Assembly (NCBI RefSeq): GCF_003818115.1 | Contig: NZ_RPOI01000003.1 | Coordinates: 1 to 64,000 of the forward strand | Source: Citrobacter youngae | GTDB taxonomy: Bacteria > Pseudomonadota > Gammaproteobacteria > Enterobacterales > Enterobacteriaceae | Direction: 5' to 3' | Length of the DNA: 64,000 nucleotides | Shown here: one piece after another, positions 28,341-38,722 of the stretch | How positions within the stretch are numbered: the first letter of the stretch is position 1 | Layout: each line of letters begins with the position of its first letter | Position numbers and translations under genes: made by a program | Notes under the pieces: model-generated | Told to the model about the DNA's origin: nothing | Seen by the model: the letters and a program-made list of their open reading frames with translations, nothing else | The model's database searches: none

Positions 28341-30278
28341 TCAGTAACGACGTTGCCATTCTGCGTCGCTCATCAACTCCGGTTTATCGCCGAGAAAATA
28401 GCGATAGTACGCATCGTATGCCAGCACGTTCTTCACATAACCACGCGTCTCTGAGAATGGAATGCTCTCGACAAACGCCACGGCATCAATACGACCTGCG
28501 CTATTGCCAAGCCAGGTGCGAACGCGTCCCGGGCCGGCGTTATAGGCTGCTGACGCAAAGATGCGGTTATTGCCAAATTGCTGATACACGTACTGCAAAT
28601 AGCTGGTTCCGATGTTGATGTTGGTATCAGGATCCAATAGCTGGCTCGGACTGCTGTAACCTGGAATCGAGAACATTTTCACCGTATGCGTCGCCGTACC
28701 CGGCATAATCTGCATCAGCCCACTGGCGCCTACCGGTGATTTAACTTTCGGGTTCCAGGCGCTTTCCTGACGCGCTATCGCCATCGCATAGCTTGGCTGA
28801 ATATCCTTGCCGCTGGTGTAACGGGTAAAAAGATCTTTATAGGCCAACGGGAATCGCTCTTCCAGATGATCCCACAGCTTTCCGGCGATCGTCGCCTGAA
28901 CGCTTAGATCCCACCAGTGATTGTTGAACGCGTAACGCGCCAGTTGTGCCTGCTCGGACTTGGTACGGCTGGTGACCAGATTCGCCCATTCACTGCGCGC
29001 GGTATTATCCATGTTCCAGTACATTAGCTCGCGTACGCGTGCCATTTCCGGGCCCTGAGTCAGCGCAGAATCAACGTTCGCAGGTGCTTTATCCACTTTC
29101 AGCTCGTACTCTTCGCCCAGGCGCTGTGCCGCCACCAACGGATAGAAACCGCGCTGCTGCATGAGTTGGTGCAGGATCTCTTTGGCTTCCGCATCGCGTC
29201 CGCGCTCCAGCAGCAGATCCGCTTGCCAGTAGCGCCATTCATCTTTTTCTTTGGCTTCCATTGGCAGACGCGCCAGCCAGGTATTCAGGCCACGACGATC
29301 GCCGGTTCCCAGCGCCATGCGCACCCGGCGCTCCACAAGCGAGGTGGAGTTGGAGCGCATAATCGCATCATCACGCCATTTGGCCTGCTCGTCGGTAACG
29401 TCATTGCCCATCAGGCGCCAGGCAACAATATCGCGCAGATCCTGGGTTTGCTCGTCATTCAGCTGCTGCGCTTGCACCAGCGAGGGGATCATCAGGCGGG
29501 CGTTTTCCACATCCTGGCGCGCCACGCTGGCAAAGGCGACCGCCGCCATCTGTCGGGTGAAATCCGTTGCGCCGGTGGTGCGAGCAAAGGTCATTACCGA
29601 ATTCGGATCGTTGGCCAGTGCGATAATTGCCTGCGCAATTGTCTGATACTGTGCAGGCATCTGTCCGGCCAGCGCGGTCACCAGTCCGGTATTCCCGGCT
29701 TTCATCGCCAGACGGATACGTTCCAGATACGCCAGCGGATCCTGAGTACCGGAAGCGCGCCATACGCCAAATAATTTGTCACAAGCGTTCGGCTGGCTTT
29801 TGCCGGTTAACCACAGTTCTTTTGCACCCTGCCAGGCCTCTTCAGTTTGTCCGGTGCTCCATTTCGCATAGTAGTAGTTACATTGCGCTTCGGTGGTGCC
29901 AGGCTTATCCGGGCTGAACGCCAGCAGTCCACGCCAGTCTTCGCGGCGCGCCAGTTCGTTCACAAAACGCGATTGCAGAGTACGCGCTGGCGGCAGCGTC
30001 GGGTTGGCGCGCACAAAATTGGTGACGGTAATGGTGGGCTGATTCATCAGATCGTCAGTGATCTGGCGATATTCCAGATAAGGATACAGAGGATAGTTCT
30101 TCAGCCCAGGCATCATCTGCTCTACGACATCCATCTGTCGGTTATCCCAGGCCTGCTTAATTTGCGCATAGCGATTGCGCTGCTCATCCAGGGAATCCGC
30201 TCGCGCTACTTGACTGACCGTCAGCAGACATACGCTGGCAGCCAGCAGGCGCCAGGTAAATTGTTTGGCTTTGTCCAC
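28341..30278 (-). CDS. slt: Soluble lytic transglycosylase Slt70
   Basis: Periplasmic murein hydrolase that cleaves glycan strands with formation of 1,6-anhydromuramic acid. The 645 residues include a signal peptide (cleavage after VARA at 27), a long alpha-helical superhelix domain, and the C-terminal lysozyme-like domain with the catalytic Glu505 (Glu478 of the mature form) in ARQESAWNP, followed by SGLMQIMPGTA and AYNAGPGRV. Length equals E. coli. Confidence 0.99.
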   Translation of the reverse strand: MDKAKQFTWRLLAASVCLLTVSQVARADSLDEQRNRYAQIKQAWDNRQMDVVEQMMPGLKNYPLYPYLEYRQITDDLMNQPTITVTNFVRANPTLPPARTLQSRFVNELARREDWRGLLAFSPDKPGTTEAQCNYYYAKWSTGQTEEAWQGAKELWLTGKSQPNACDKLFGVWRASGTQDPLAYLERIRLAMKAGNTGLVTALAGQMPAQYQTIAQAIIALANDPNSVMTFARTTGATDFTRQMAAVAFASVARQDVENARLMIPSLVQAQQLNDEQTQDLRDIVAWRLMGNDVTDEQAKWRDDAIMRSNSTSLVERRVRMALGTGDRRGLNTWLARLPMEAKEKDEWRYWQADLLLERGRDAEAKEILHQLMQQRGFYPLVAAQRLGEEYELKVDKAPANVDSALTQGPEMARVRELMYWNMDNTARSEWANLVTSRTKSEQAQLARYAFNNHWWDLSVQATIAGKLWDHLEERFPLAYKDLFTRYTSGKDIQPSYAMAIARQESAWNPKVKSPVGASGLMQIMPGTATHTVKMFSIPGYSSPSQLLDPDTNINIGTSYLQYVYQQFGNNRIFASAAYNAGPGRVRTWLGNSAGRIDAVAFVESIPFSETRGYVKNVLAYDAYYRYFLGDKPELMSDAEWQRRY

Positions 30279-30469
30279 AAGCTCTTCCTCTTCTCATGTT
30301 ACGTCTGTGCAGCATCATGCCGTTTAATTCATTCATGCTAACCAGACATTGCAGAATGCGCCACGTCACGGACACTTTTTTACTTTTGTTGCGAGTGGGA
30401 TCTGCTGGCTGGGATTGGACAATGAAAAAGGCTACACTTCGCCTTTGATAACTATTTACCAATAATTAG

Positions 30470-30586
30470 CCCTAAATAATTCAAGTTGCAGCAAGGCGGC
30501 GAGGAAGTGAATCCCCTGAGCGTACAAAAGTACGTGACTGGGGTGAACGACACAGCCAACGCATCTGCGGCTTGAAGTATGACGGG
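30470..30586. repeat. ERIC element B (slt/ettA)
   Basis: 117-bp imperfect palindrome with ends CCC/GGG and inner arms TTCAAGTTGCAG / CTGCGGCTTGAA and the core AAGTACGTGACTGGGGTGA. It ends 23 bp before the ettA start, so it probably lies in the ettA leader. The rest of 30279-30469 holds the slt promoter region and a small hairpin at AAGGCTACACTTCGCCTT. Confidence 0.9.
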
Positions 30587-30609
30587 ATAAACATAGAGGC
30601 GAGTCCAAC

Positions 30610-32277
30610 GTGGCCCAATTCGTTTATACCATGCATCGTGTCGGCAAAGTCGTTCCGCCGAAACGTCATATTCTTAAAAACATCTCACTGAGCTTCTTCC
30701 CTGGTGCCAAAATCGGTGTACTCGGTCTGAACGGCGCGGGTAAATCTACCCTGCTGCGCATCATGGCCGGCATTGATACCGATATCGAAGGCGAAGCTCG
30801 CCCACAGCCTGGCATTAAAATCGGTTACCTGCCGCAGGAACCGAAACTAAACCCGGAACATACCGTTCGCGAATCCGTTGAAGAAGCGGTTGCCGAAGTG
30901 GTTAACGCACTGAAAGGCCTGGATGAAGTGTACGCCAAGTACGCAGAGCCAGACGCCGACTTCGATAAGCTGGCCGCACAACAGGGCAAGTTTGAAGAAA
31001 TTATCCAGGCGCACGACGGCCATAACCTGAACGTGCAGCTCGAACGTGCCGCCGATGCCCTGCGTCTGCCGGACTGGGATGCCAAAATTGAGAAGCTTTC
31101 CGGTGGTGAACGCCGCCGCGTCGCGCTGTGCCGCCTGCTGCTGGAAAAACCAGACATGCTGCTGCTCGACGAACCGACTAACCACCTGGACGCCGAATCC
31201 GTGGCGTGGCTGGAACGCTTCCTGCATGACTTCGAAGGCACCGTGGTGGCCATTACCCACGACCGTTACTTCCTCGACAACGTAGCGGGTTGGATTCTGG
31301 AGCTTGACCGCGGTGAAGGTATTCCGTGGGAAGGCAACTACTCCTCCTGGCTGGAGCAGAAAGATCAGCGTCTGGCCCAGGAGGCCTCTCAGGAAGCGGC
31401 TCGCCGTAAATCCATTGAGAAAGAGCTGGAGTGGGTACGCCAGGGCGCGAAAGGCCGCCAGTCTAAGGGCAAAGCCCGTCTGGCGCGCTTTGAAGAACTC
31501 AACAATACCGAATACCAGAAACGTAACGAAACCAACGAACTGTTTATTCCACCAGGACCTCGTCTGGGCGATAAAGTCGTTGAAGTCACCAATCTGCGTA
31601 AATCCTACGGCGATCGCGTACTGATTGACGATTTGAGCTTCTCAGTACCGAAAGGCGCTATCGTCGGCATTATCGGTCCGAACGGCGCGGGTAAATCGAC
31701 CCTGTTCCGCATGATGTCCGGTCAGGAACAGCCTGATAGCGGCACCATTGAGCTGGGTGAAACCGTGAAGCTGGCGTCTGTTGACCAGTTCCGTGATGCC
31801 ATGGACAACAGCAAAACCGTGTGGGAAGAAGTGTCCGGCGGGCTGGATATCATGAAGATCGGCAACACCGAGATGCCAAGCCGCGCCTACGTAGGCCGCT
31901 TTAACTTCAAAGGGGTGGATCAGGGCAAACGCGTCGGCGAGCTGTCCGGTGGTGAGCGTGGCCGTCTGCACCTGGCGAAGCTGCTGCAGGTTGGCGGTAA
32001 TATGCTGCTGCTCGATGAACCAACCAACGACCTGGATATCGAAACCCTGCGCGCGCTGGAAAACGCCCTTCTGGAGTTCCCGGGCTGCGCGATGGTTATC
32101 TCGCACGACCGTTGGTTCCTTGACCGTATCGCCACCCATATTCTGGATTACCAGGATGAGGGTAAGGTTGAGTTCTTCGAAGGTAACTTTACCGAATACG
32201 AAGAGTACAAGAAACGCACGCTGGGCGCGGATGCACTGGAGCCGAAGCGTATTAAGTACAAGCGTATTTCTAAGTAA
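30610..32277 (+). CDS. ettA: Energy-dependent translational throttle EttA
   Basis: ABC-F protein (formerly YjjK) that binds the ribosomal E site and gates the first elongation step according to ATP/ADP ratio. The 555 residues hold two ABC domains with Walker A GLNGAGKST (about 40) and GPNGAGKST (about 355), two LSGGER signatures, DEPTNHLD and DEPTNDLD Walker B segments, and the arm and linker between. The start is GTG at 30610 with GAGGCGAG upstream, agreeing with E. coli. Confidence 0.98.
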   Translation: MAQFVYTMHRVGKVVPPKRHILKNISLSFFPGAKIGVLGLNGAGKSTLLRIMAGIDTDIEGEARPQPGIKIGYLPQEPKLNPEHTVRESVEEAVAEVVNALKGLDEVYAKYAEPDADFDKLAAQQGKFEEIIQAHDGHNLNVQLERAADALRLPDWDAKIEKLSGGERRRVALCRLLLEKPDMLLLDEPTNHLDAESVAWLERFLHDFEGTVVAITHDRYFLDNVAGWILELDRGEGIPWEGNYSSWLEQKDQRLAQEASQEAARRKSIEKELEWVRQGAKGRQSKGKARLARFEELNNTEYQKRNETNELFIPPGPRLGDKVVEVTNLRKSYGDRVLIDDLSFSVPKGAIVGIIGPNGAGKSTLFRMMSGQEQPDSGTIELGETVKLASVDQFRDAMDNSKTVWEEVSGGLDIMKIGNTEMPSRAYVGRFNFKGVDQGKRVGELSGGERGRLHLAKLLQVGGNMLLLDEPTNDLDIETLRALENALLEFPGCAMVISHDRWFLDRIATHILDYQDEGKVEFFEGNFTEYEEYKKRTLGADALEPKRIKYKRISK

Positions 32278-32288
32278 TTAGCGTTAAG

Positions 32289-32371
32289 CGCCGGATGGCG
32301 GCGTGACGCCTTATCTGGCCTACGAGGTTAGTGCGACTTGTAGGCCGGATAAGCGCAGCGCCATCCGGCAT
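32289..32371. repeat. BIME between ettA and nadR
   Basis: Two opposed REP units: GCCGGATGGCGGCGTGACGC with TTATCTGGCC, and GTAGGCCGGATAAGCGCAG with CATCCGGCA, between convergent 3' ends. Confidence 0.9.
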
Positions 32372-32376
32372 GTAAA

Positions 32377-33606
32377 CTATCTCTGTTCGCCCATCAACTC
32401 TTTTACCAGCTCCACGCAGCGCAGGAAGCGACCATCGTAGTCCGGCTCCTGAACGTGCACAAAATCGATGTTGTTTTCCTGTAACATCTCCACCAGCAGC
32501 GTCTGAAACGCTTTTCTGTCAACCGAGCTGCCAAGGCTGCGCAAACCATCTGCCACCCACGGGGTGTTGTTTTCCAGCAGGATAACCAGGTCAAAGCGAT
32601 ACTCGTCAATCAGCGCCTGCACAAACGGGTGTTCACGCCCTTCGTACTTTTTGCAGAAGGCCTGAGTGGTCACAAAGTCAGTGTCGATAAATGCCACTTT
32701 ATTGGCATATTTCACCGCGAAATCAATGTACTGTGCCTGTCCCAGCGCGATCTTATCGTAGTCCGAGTACTGCAACGCCATCTCATCGCCGCCCAAATGG
32801 GAGAAAACGTAATCACGCCCATATTCCCACGCACTGGTGGTGTTAAAAATGTTGGCGAGCTTGTTCACCAGCGTCGATTTACCGCTCGACTCCCCGCCGA
32901 GGATCGCCACGGTGCGCACGAAAAACGGCTTCACTTCGGTGGGAATATACTCCCAGTAGCGAAACGGGTTCTCACGGATTTGCCCGCCGCTGATGCTCAT
33001 AAACGTCCGCTTGGGATCCACCAGCACGGTTTCGATCCCCAGATGTTCGAGGTATTGCGGGGCATCTGATTCTTCAGAGGTGTAGATCCAGTTTGGCTGG
33101 ATCCCTTTCTCCTGCATAAACGTTTTGATCCCGTTGCTCCACACGTCCCAACCGTGTGGATACGGCTCCATGCCCTCCTCGTTGAAGGCATGAATACGGA
33201 TATTTTTCTGATACTTAAAGGTTTGCAGCAGCCAGCGTAGACGATCGGGCACCGTAGGCTGTTGCGACATGGCACTGTCTTCAAACAGGCTGCGATCGCG
33301 CGTGTCGTCATAGCCCATGATGATATGCAGTTCATCAACCTGACTACAGGCGCGCTGGATAAGATAGATATGGCCGGTATGCAGCGGATAAAACTTACCG
33401 AATACCACACCGATATTTTTCTGCTGGCGCGGAAACTCCAGCCCGAGAAAACGGTGCAACGCCTCCAGCTTTTGCGCGCTGGGGCTTTTAATTTTGGCAT
33501 TCAGAAGCTGGCTCAGATATCCCTTGGTCATGCCACTGGCATCCGCCACCTGTTGCAGGGTACAGCCCTTTTGCTTAATGGCGGTTTTCAGATAATCAAA
33601 TGACAC
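32377..33606 (-). CDS. nadR: Trifunctional NAD regulator NadR
   Basis: Repressor of NAD genes, NMN adenylyltransferase and ribosylnicotinamide kinase in one 409-residue protein. N-terminal helix-turn-helix (QQVADASGMTKGYLSQLLNA), nucleotidyltransferase motif GKFYPLHTGH (about 69-78), and P-loop GGESSGKST (about 235) of the kinase. I read a GTG start at 33606 with GGAGG upstream; E. coli begins with ATG and has one extra Ser. Confidence 0.97.
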   Translation of the reverse strand: MSFDYLKTAIKQKGCTLQQVADASGMTKGYLSQLLNAKIKSPSAQKLEALHRFLGLEFPRQQKNIGVVFGKFYPLHTGHIYLIQRACSQVDELHIIMGYDDTRDRSLFEDSAMSQQPTVPDRLRWLLQTFKYQKNIRIHAFNEEGMEPYPHGWDVWSNGIKTFMQEKGIQPNWIYTSEESDAPQYLEHLGIETVLVDPKRTFMSISGGQIRENPFRYWEYIPTEVKPFFVRTVAILGGESSGKSTLVNKLANIFNTTSAWEYGRDYVFSHLGGDEMALQYSDYDKIALGQAQYIDFAVKYANKVAFIDTDFVTTQAFCKKYEGREHPFVQALIDEYRFDLVILLENNTPWVADGLRSLGSSVDRKAFQTLLVEMLQENNIDFVHVQEPDYDGRFLRCVELVKELMGEQR

Positions 33607-33634
33607 AAGAGCCTCCTGCTGTAAAAATAAACGT

Positions 33635-33668
33635 AATACCCAATGCCGTCGGAAAGACGGCGGGTATT
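33635..33668 (-). terminator. Hairpin between radA and nadR
   Basis: AATACCC and CCGTC / GACGG and GGGTATT form a two-part stem just past the radA stop. Possibly a transcript end for serB-radA. Confidence 0.55.
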
Positions 33669-33671
33669 TGA

Positions 33672-35054
33672 TTATAGGTCGTCAAACACGCTTAACGCAT
33701 CTGCAAGCTTCTTAACGCCAAAGACCTGCATCCCTTCCGGCACTTTTTTCGGAACGTTAGCGGCAGGAACAATCGCCCGGCGAAAGCCGTGCTTCGCAGC
33801 TTCCGAAATACGCTCCTGCCCGCTGGGTACCGGACGGATTTCGCCTGCCAACCCCACTTCGCCAAAGACCACTAAATCCTGTGGCAGCGGTCTGTCGCGC
33901 AGGCTGGAGACCATTGCCAACAGCAGTGCCAGGTCGGCGCTGGTTTCGGTAACCTTTACGCCGCCGACCACGTTGACGAACACGTCCTGATCCGCCATCT
34001 GTAAGCCGCCATGACGATGTAACACCGCCAGCAGAATCGCCAGACGGTTTTGTTCCAGACCGACCGCCACGCGACGCGGGTTCGCCATCATTGAGTGATC
34101 GACCAGCGCCTGAATCTCTACCAGCAGTGGGCGCGTGCCTTCCCAGACCACCATCACCGAACTACCGGAAGTGACTTCATCGCCACGGCTTAAGAAGATT
34201 GCAGACGGGTTGCTGACTTCGCGCAGCCCCTGCTCGGTCATGGCAAAGACGCCCAGCTCATTCACCGCGCCAAAGCGGTTTTTGTGGCTACGCAGAGTGC
34301 GGAAACGAGAATCAGCGTCACCGTCGAGCAACACCGAGCAGTCAATACAGTGCTCCAGCACCTTCGGCCCGGCCAATGAGCCATCTTTGGTGACGTGGCC
34401 GACCATCACAATCGCTACGCCGCGCGTTTTGGCAAAACGCGTCAGGTAAGCCGCAGTTTCACGCACCTGTGCCACGCTGCCCGGCGAAGACTGAATGTCC
34501 GCCATATGCATCACCTGAATGGAGTCGATCACCATCAGTTTCGGCTGTTCTTCTTCAGCAATCAGGCAAATTTGTTCGATACTGGTTTCCGACAGCATGT
34601 TCAGGTTCGCCGTCGGCAGGCCAAGTCGATGCGCGCGCATCGCCACCTGTTGCAGCGACTCTTCGCCAGTGACGTACAGGGTTTTCATCTGCTCGGCGAG
34701 CCTGCACAGCGTTTGTAGCAGCAGCGTTGATTTCCCCGCGCCGGGGTTACCGCCAATCAGAATAGCGCTGCCGGGAACCACCCCGCCGCCGAGCACGCGG
34801 TCAAACTCTTTAAATCCGGTGGAAAAACGCGGCAGTTCCTCAAGGCTGATGTCAGAAAGCTTCTGCACTTTTGCGACGCCCGCATTTCCGGCGTAGCCGC
34901 TGAGTCGCTCGTTGCGCGCCACCGTTGGCGACGCGGCAAGGCGCACCTCGGTTATGGTGTTCCAGGCCTGACAGGCGCTGCATTGCCCCTGCCAGCGCGG
35001 GTAATCGGCCCCGCATTCATTACAAACAAAGGCGCGTTTAGGAGCTTTTGCCAC
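33672..35054 (-). CDS. radA: DNA repair protein RadA (Sms)
   Basis: RecA-like helicase that drives branch migration in recombinational repair. The 460 residues show an N-terminal zinc finger (CNECGADYPRWQGQCSAC), Walker A GGNPGAGKST near 99, the RadA motif SHKNRFGAVNELG near 258, and a C-terminal Lon-like domain. It lies 11 bp after serB on the same strand. Confidence 0.99.
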   Translation of the reverse strand: MAKAPKRAFVCNECGADYPRWQGQCSACQAWNTITEVRLAASPTVARNERLSGYAGNAGVAKVQKLSDISLEELPRFSTGFKEFDRVLGGGVVPGSAILIGGNPGAGKSTLLLQTLCRLAEQMKTLYVTGEESLQQVAMRAHRLGLPTANLNMLSETSIEQICLIAEEEQPKLMVIDSIQVMHMADIQSSPGSVAQVRETAAYLTRFAKTRGVAIVMVGHVTKDGSLAGPKVLEHCIDCSVLLDGDADSRFRTLRSHKNRFGAVNELGVFAMTEQGLREVSNPSAIFLSRGDEVTSGSSVMVVWEGTRPLLVEIQALVDHSMMANPRRVAVGLEQNRLAILLAVLHRHGGLQMADQDVFVNVVGGVKVTETSADLALLLAMVSSLRDRPLPQDLVVFGEVGLAGEIRPVPSGQERISEAAKHGFRRAIVPAANVPKKVPEGMQVFGVKKLADALSVFDDL

Positions 35055-35065
35055 ATTTTACCTCA

Positions 35066-36034
35066 TTATTTCTGATTCATGCTGCCAGAGAGAATGCAGA
35101 ACACGCCCATCAGGTCAGCGTGACGGATAGTAATCTCCGTCTTTTCATTCACTTTGGGTTTCGCATGATACGCAATGCCCAGCCCGGCCGTTTTGATCAT
35201 CGGCAGATCGTTGGCACCGTCGCCGATCGCCACCGTCTGCGCCATCGGGATCTCATATTCTTGCGCCAGGCGGGTCAGAGTACTGGCTTTGTACTGCGCA
35301 TCGACAATATCGCCGATCACGTTGCCAGTGAATTTACCGTCCATGATCTCCAGCTCATTCGCCACAGCCGCAGTCAGACGCAGCTTGTTACGCAGATAAT
35401 CGGCAAAGAAAGTAAACCCGCCAGAAGCGATAGCCACTTTCCAGCCAAGCGTTTCCAGTTTTAGCACCAGTTGCGTCAAGCCAGGCATCAGCGGCAATGT
35501 TTCGCGCACCTGGTGCAGAATATTGGCATCAGCCCCCTTGAGCGTCGCCACGCGGCTGCGCAGGCTGGCGGTAAAATCCAGCTCGCCGCGCATCGCGCGT
35601 TCGGTGACTTCGGCAACCATTTCGCCGGTCCCGGCCAGTTTGGCAATTTCATCAATGCATTCGATCTGGATAGCCGTTGAATCCATGTCCATCACCAGCA
35701 AACCCGGCGTGCGCAGATGCGGAATTTTACCTAATGGGGCAACATCCAGTTTGGCGTCATGCGCCAGTTTTGTCGCTCTCGGCGTTAACGAGCCCGCGAG
35801 GCGAATCACCTGATAATCCTCAACGCACCAGGCGGCTACGATCACCATCGCCGCACCCAGTTTGCTCTGGTATTGCGTTAAACGTTGTTTATCCAGCCCA
35901 CGACCATACAGCAGCCAGCCACTGCGGCCCGCGTGGTAATCCAGCGGCATGACTTCATCACCGCTTAAAGAAAGGGGCAGACCTGGCCACAGAGAGACAT
36001 CTTCAGGTAGATCGCACCAGGTAATGTTAGGCAT
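35066..36034 (-). CDS. serB: Phosphoserine phosphatase
   Basis: Last step of serine synthesis. HAD hydrolase of 322 residues with the nucleophile motif VMDMDSTAIQIECIDE, IASGGFTFF and GDGANDLPMI. I chose ATG at 36034 (MPNITWCD) for family length; an in-frame start at 36088 would add 18 residues without similarity. Operon with radA; divergent from ytjB. Confidence 0.99.
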   Translation of the reverse strand: MPNITWCDLPEDVSLWPGLPLSLSGDEVMPLDYHAGRSGWLLYGRGLDKQRLTQYQSKLGAAMVIVAAWCVEDYQVIRLAGSLTPRATKLAHDAKLDVAPLGKIPHLRTPGLLVMDMDSTAIQIECIDEIAKLAGTGEMVAEVTERAMRGELDFTASLRSRVATLKGADANILHQVRETLPLMPGLTQLVLKLETLGWKVAIASGGFTFFADYLRNKLRLTAAVANELEIMDGKFTGNVIGDIVDAQYKASTLTRLAQEYEIPMAQTVAIGDGANDLPMIKTAGLGIAYHAKPKVNEKTEITIRHADLMGVFCILSGSMNQK

Positions 36035-36150
36035 TAAAGCTCCTGTAAAATCGTTCGGGTCGGAATCATCCAGCGGAAAATAACGCATGAGGCTACCCTG
36101 TAACCAGCGCTTCTGGCAACATTAAGCCTCAAATTTTCAGCAGGTGGAAT

Positions 36151-36792
36151 ATGGCTCGCGCAAAACTGAAATTCCGACTTCATCGTGCAGTGATTGTATT
36201 GTTCTGTCTCGCGTTGCTTGTCGCCCTGATGCAGGGTGCATCCTGGTTTAGTCAAAGCCACCAGCAGCAACGTAATCCGCAGTTGGAAGAACTGGCGCGT
36301 ACACTGGCCCGCCAGGTCACCTTAAACATCGCGCCGCTGATGCGCACCGAAACACCGGATGAAAAGCGCATCAAAGCCGTACTCACGCAGTTAACGGAAA
36401 GTAGCCGTATTCTGGATGCGGGCGTGTACGATGAACAGGGCGATCTGATTACCCGCACTGGTGAGAGTGTCGATGTCCGTGACCGGCTGGCGCTCGATGG
36501 CAAAAAAGCCGGGGGCTATTTTAATCAGCAAATCGTTGAGCCCATTCAGGGGAGAAACGGCCCGCTGGGTTATCTGCGCCTGACACTCGACACCCACACG
36601 CTTGCCACCGAAGCGAAGCAGGTAGACAACACCACCAACATCTTACGCCTGATGCTGCTTCTGTCACTGGCTATTGGTGTAGTCCTCACACGTACATTAT
36701 TGCAAGGCAAGCGTACCCGCTGGCAGCAATCCCCTTTCCTGCTGACCGCCAACAAACCGGTGCAGGAAGAAGACAACGAGAAAAAAGAGTAA
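36151..36792 (+). CDS. ytjB: YtjB (Smp), membrane-anchored protein
   Basis: 213 residues of unknown function: one helix at about 12-32, a periplasmic domain (about 33-165), a second helix (about 166-185) and a basic tail. AGGTGG precedes the ATG. Divergent from serB over 116 bp; lplA follows after 21 bp, so the two are probably co-transcribed. Confidence 0.93.
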   Translation: MARAKLKFRLHRAVIVLFCLALLVALMQGASWFSQSHQQQRNPQLEELARTLARQVTLNIAPLMRTETPDEKRIKAVLTQLTESSRILDAGVYDEQGDLITRTGESVDVRDRLALDGKKAGGYFNQQIVEPIQGRNGPLGYLRLTLDTHTLATEAKQVDNTTNILRLMLLLSLAIGVVLTRTLLQGKRTRWQQSPFLLTANKPVQEEDNEKKE

Positions 36793-36813
36793 TTCAAAGA
36801 AAGGAAATCGACC

Positions 36814-37830
36814 ATGACCACACTACGCCTGCTTATCTCAGACTCTTACGATCCGTGGTTTAACCTGGCGGTTGAAGAGTGCATTTTTCGCCAGATGCCC
36901 GCCACGCAGCGCGTCCTGTTCTTGTGGCGTAACGCCGATACGGTGGTGATTGGCCGGGCGCAAAACCCGTGGAAAGAGTGTAATACCCGCCGGATGGAGG
37001 AAGACAACGTGCGGCTCGCCCGTCGCAGCAGCGGCGGCGGCGCGGTGTTCCATGACTTGGGTAATACCTGCTTTACCTTTATGGCTGGTAAACCGGAATA
37101 CGACAAAACCATCTCCACGGCAATAGTCCTCAATGCGCTGAATACGCTGGGCGTAGAAGCTGATGCCTCCGGGCGTAACGATCTGGTGGTGAAAACGCCG
37201 GATGGCGATCGTAAAGTCTCTGGTTCTGCTTATCGTGAAACGAAAGACCGCGGATTCCACCACGGCACGCTATTGCTGAATGCCGATCTCAGCCGCCTGG
37301 CAAACTATCTCAATCCCGATAAAAAGAAACTTGCCGCTAAAGGCATCACTTCGGTTCGCTCGCGCGTGGCGAATTTGACCGAGCTGTTACCGGGCATCAC
37401 CCATCAACAGGTCTGTCAGGCCATCACGGAAGCCTTTTTCGCCCACTACGGCGAACGCGTAGAAGCCGAGATCATCTCCCCGGACAAAGCGCCGGATCTG
37501 CCGAACTTTGCCGAAACCTTTGCCCGCCAGAGCAGTTGGGAGTGGAACTTTGGTCAGGCGCCGGCCTTCTCGCACCTGTTGGATGAGCGTTTCACCTGGG
37601 GCGGCGTTGAGCTGCATTTCGACGTTGAAAAAGGCGTGATTACCCGCACCCAGGTCTACACCGATAGCCTCAATCCCGCGCCGCTGGAAGCGCTGGCGGG
37701 TCGTCTGCAAGGATGCTTGTATCGTGCGGATATGCTGCAACAAGAGTGCGAGGCGCTTCTGGTTGATTTCCCGGAGCAAGAAAAAGAGTTACGCGAGCTG
37801 TCGGCATGGATTGCCGGAGCGGTGCGTTAA
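36814..37830 (+). CDS. lplA: Lipoate-protein ligase A
   Basis: Uses ATP to attach salvaged free lipoate to E2 and H proteins. The 338 residues equal E. coli LplA, with [18 protein letters not shown] (about 70-87) and the catalytic-loop lysine in [10 protein letters not shown] (near 133), then the C-terminal accessory domain. Confidence 0.98.
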   Translation: MTTLRLLISDSYDPWFNLAVEECIFRQMPATQRVLFLWRNADTVVIGRAQNPWKECNTRRMEEDNVRLARRSSGGGAVFHDLGNTCFTFMAGKPEYDKTISTAIVLNALNTLGVEADASGRNDLVVKTPDGDRKVSGSAYRETKDRGFHHGTLLLNADLSRLANYLNPDKKKLAAKGITSVRSRVANLTELLPGITHQQVCQAITEAFFAHYGERVEAEIISPDKAPDLPNFAETFARQSSWEWNFGQAPAFSHLLDERFTWGGVELHFDVEKGVITRTQVYTDSLNPAPLEALAGRLQGCLYRADMLQQECEALLVDFPEQEKELRELSAWIAGAVR

Positions 37831-37846
37831 GCACTGGCCTGAAATT

Positions 37847-37918
37847 GCCGGATGGCGGCTGCGCCTTATCCGGCCTACATACTGCTGTAGGCCCGGTAAG
37901 CATCGCGCCACCGGGCAC
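37847..37918. repeat. BIME between lplA and deoD
   Basis: TGCCGGATGGCGGCTGCGCC with TTATCCGGCCTACA, followed by GTAGGCCCGGTAAGC and CCACCGGGCA; convergent 3' ends. Confidence 0.9.
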
Positions 37919-37925
37919 AAACAAC

Positions 37926-38645
37926 TTACTCTTTATCGCCCAGCAGAACGGATTCCAGTGCGATTTTGATCATGTCGTTGAAGGTCGTCTGACGTTCAGC
38001 GGCAGTGGTCTGCTCGTGAGTACGGATATGGTCGGATACAGTGCAGATGGTCAGCGCTTTCGCACCAAATTCAGCCGCAACGCCGTAGATGCCCGCTGCT
38101 TCCATTTCCACGCCCAGCACGCCGTATTTTTCCATCACGTCGAACATTTCGCCGTCCGGAGAGTAGAACAGATCAGCGGAGAACAGGTTACCCACGCGCG
38201 CGTCTACGCCCAGCGCTTTTGCTGCATCAACGGCGTTACGCACCATGTCGAAGTCAGCGATAGCAGCGAAATCATGATCTTTAAAGCGGATACGGTTAAC
38301 TTTGGAGTCGGTGCAGGCCCCCATACCGATAACCACGTCACGCAGTTTGACGTCCATACGCACGGCGCCACAGGAGCCTACGCGAATGATTTTCTTCACG
38401 CCGAAATCGGTGATCAGCTCTTTGGTATAGATGGAGCAGGACGGGATACCCATACCGTGGCCCATTACGGAAATCTTACGGCCTTTGTAGGTACCGGTGA
38501 AGCCTAACATGCCGCGAACGTTGTTCACTTCACGAACATCTTCGAGGAAAGTTTCAGCAATATGTTTCGCACGCAGCGGGTCGCCCGGCATCAATACGAC
38601 GTCAGCGAAATCACCCATTTCTGCATTAATATGTGGAGTTGCCAT
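37926..38645 (-). CDS. deoD: Purine nucleoside phosphorylase
   Basis: Phosphorolysis of purine (deoxy)nucleosides. Hexameric type, 239 residues, with [21 protein letters not shown] at the N-terminus (His4) and the catalytic Asp in [11 protein letters not shown] near 204. AAGGA lies before the ATG. Last gene of deoCABD; an ERIC element and a REP separate it from deoB. Confidence 0.99.
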
Positions 38646-38669
38646 TTTTTATCCTTATTTCGTTGTTAT

Positions 38670-38703
38670 TGCCTGATGGCGGCTACGCCTATCAGGCCTA
38701 CAA
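38670..38703. repeat. REP unit upstream of deoD
   Basis: GCCTGATGGCGGCTACGCC with TATCAGGCCTACA, a single REP inside the deoB-deoD gap, close to the deoD start. Confidence 0.82.
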
Positions 38704-38722
38704 AACGTATGCAAAACAGTGA

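Noticed and set aside
33635-33668. Possible fourth ERIC remnant, since its ends AATACCC/GGGTATT equal those of ERIC C
   Set aside because: It is only 34 bp and lacks the ERIC core; a simple hairpin or terminator explains it.
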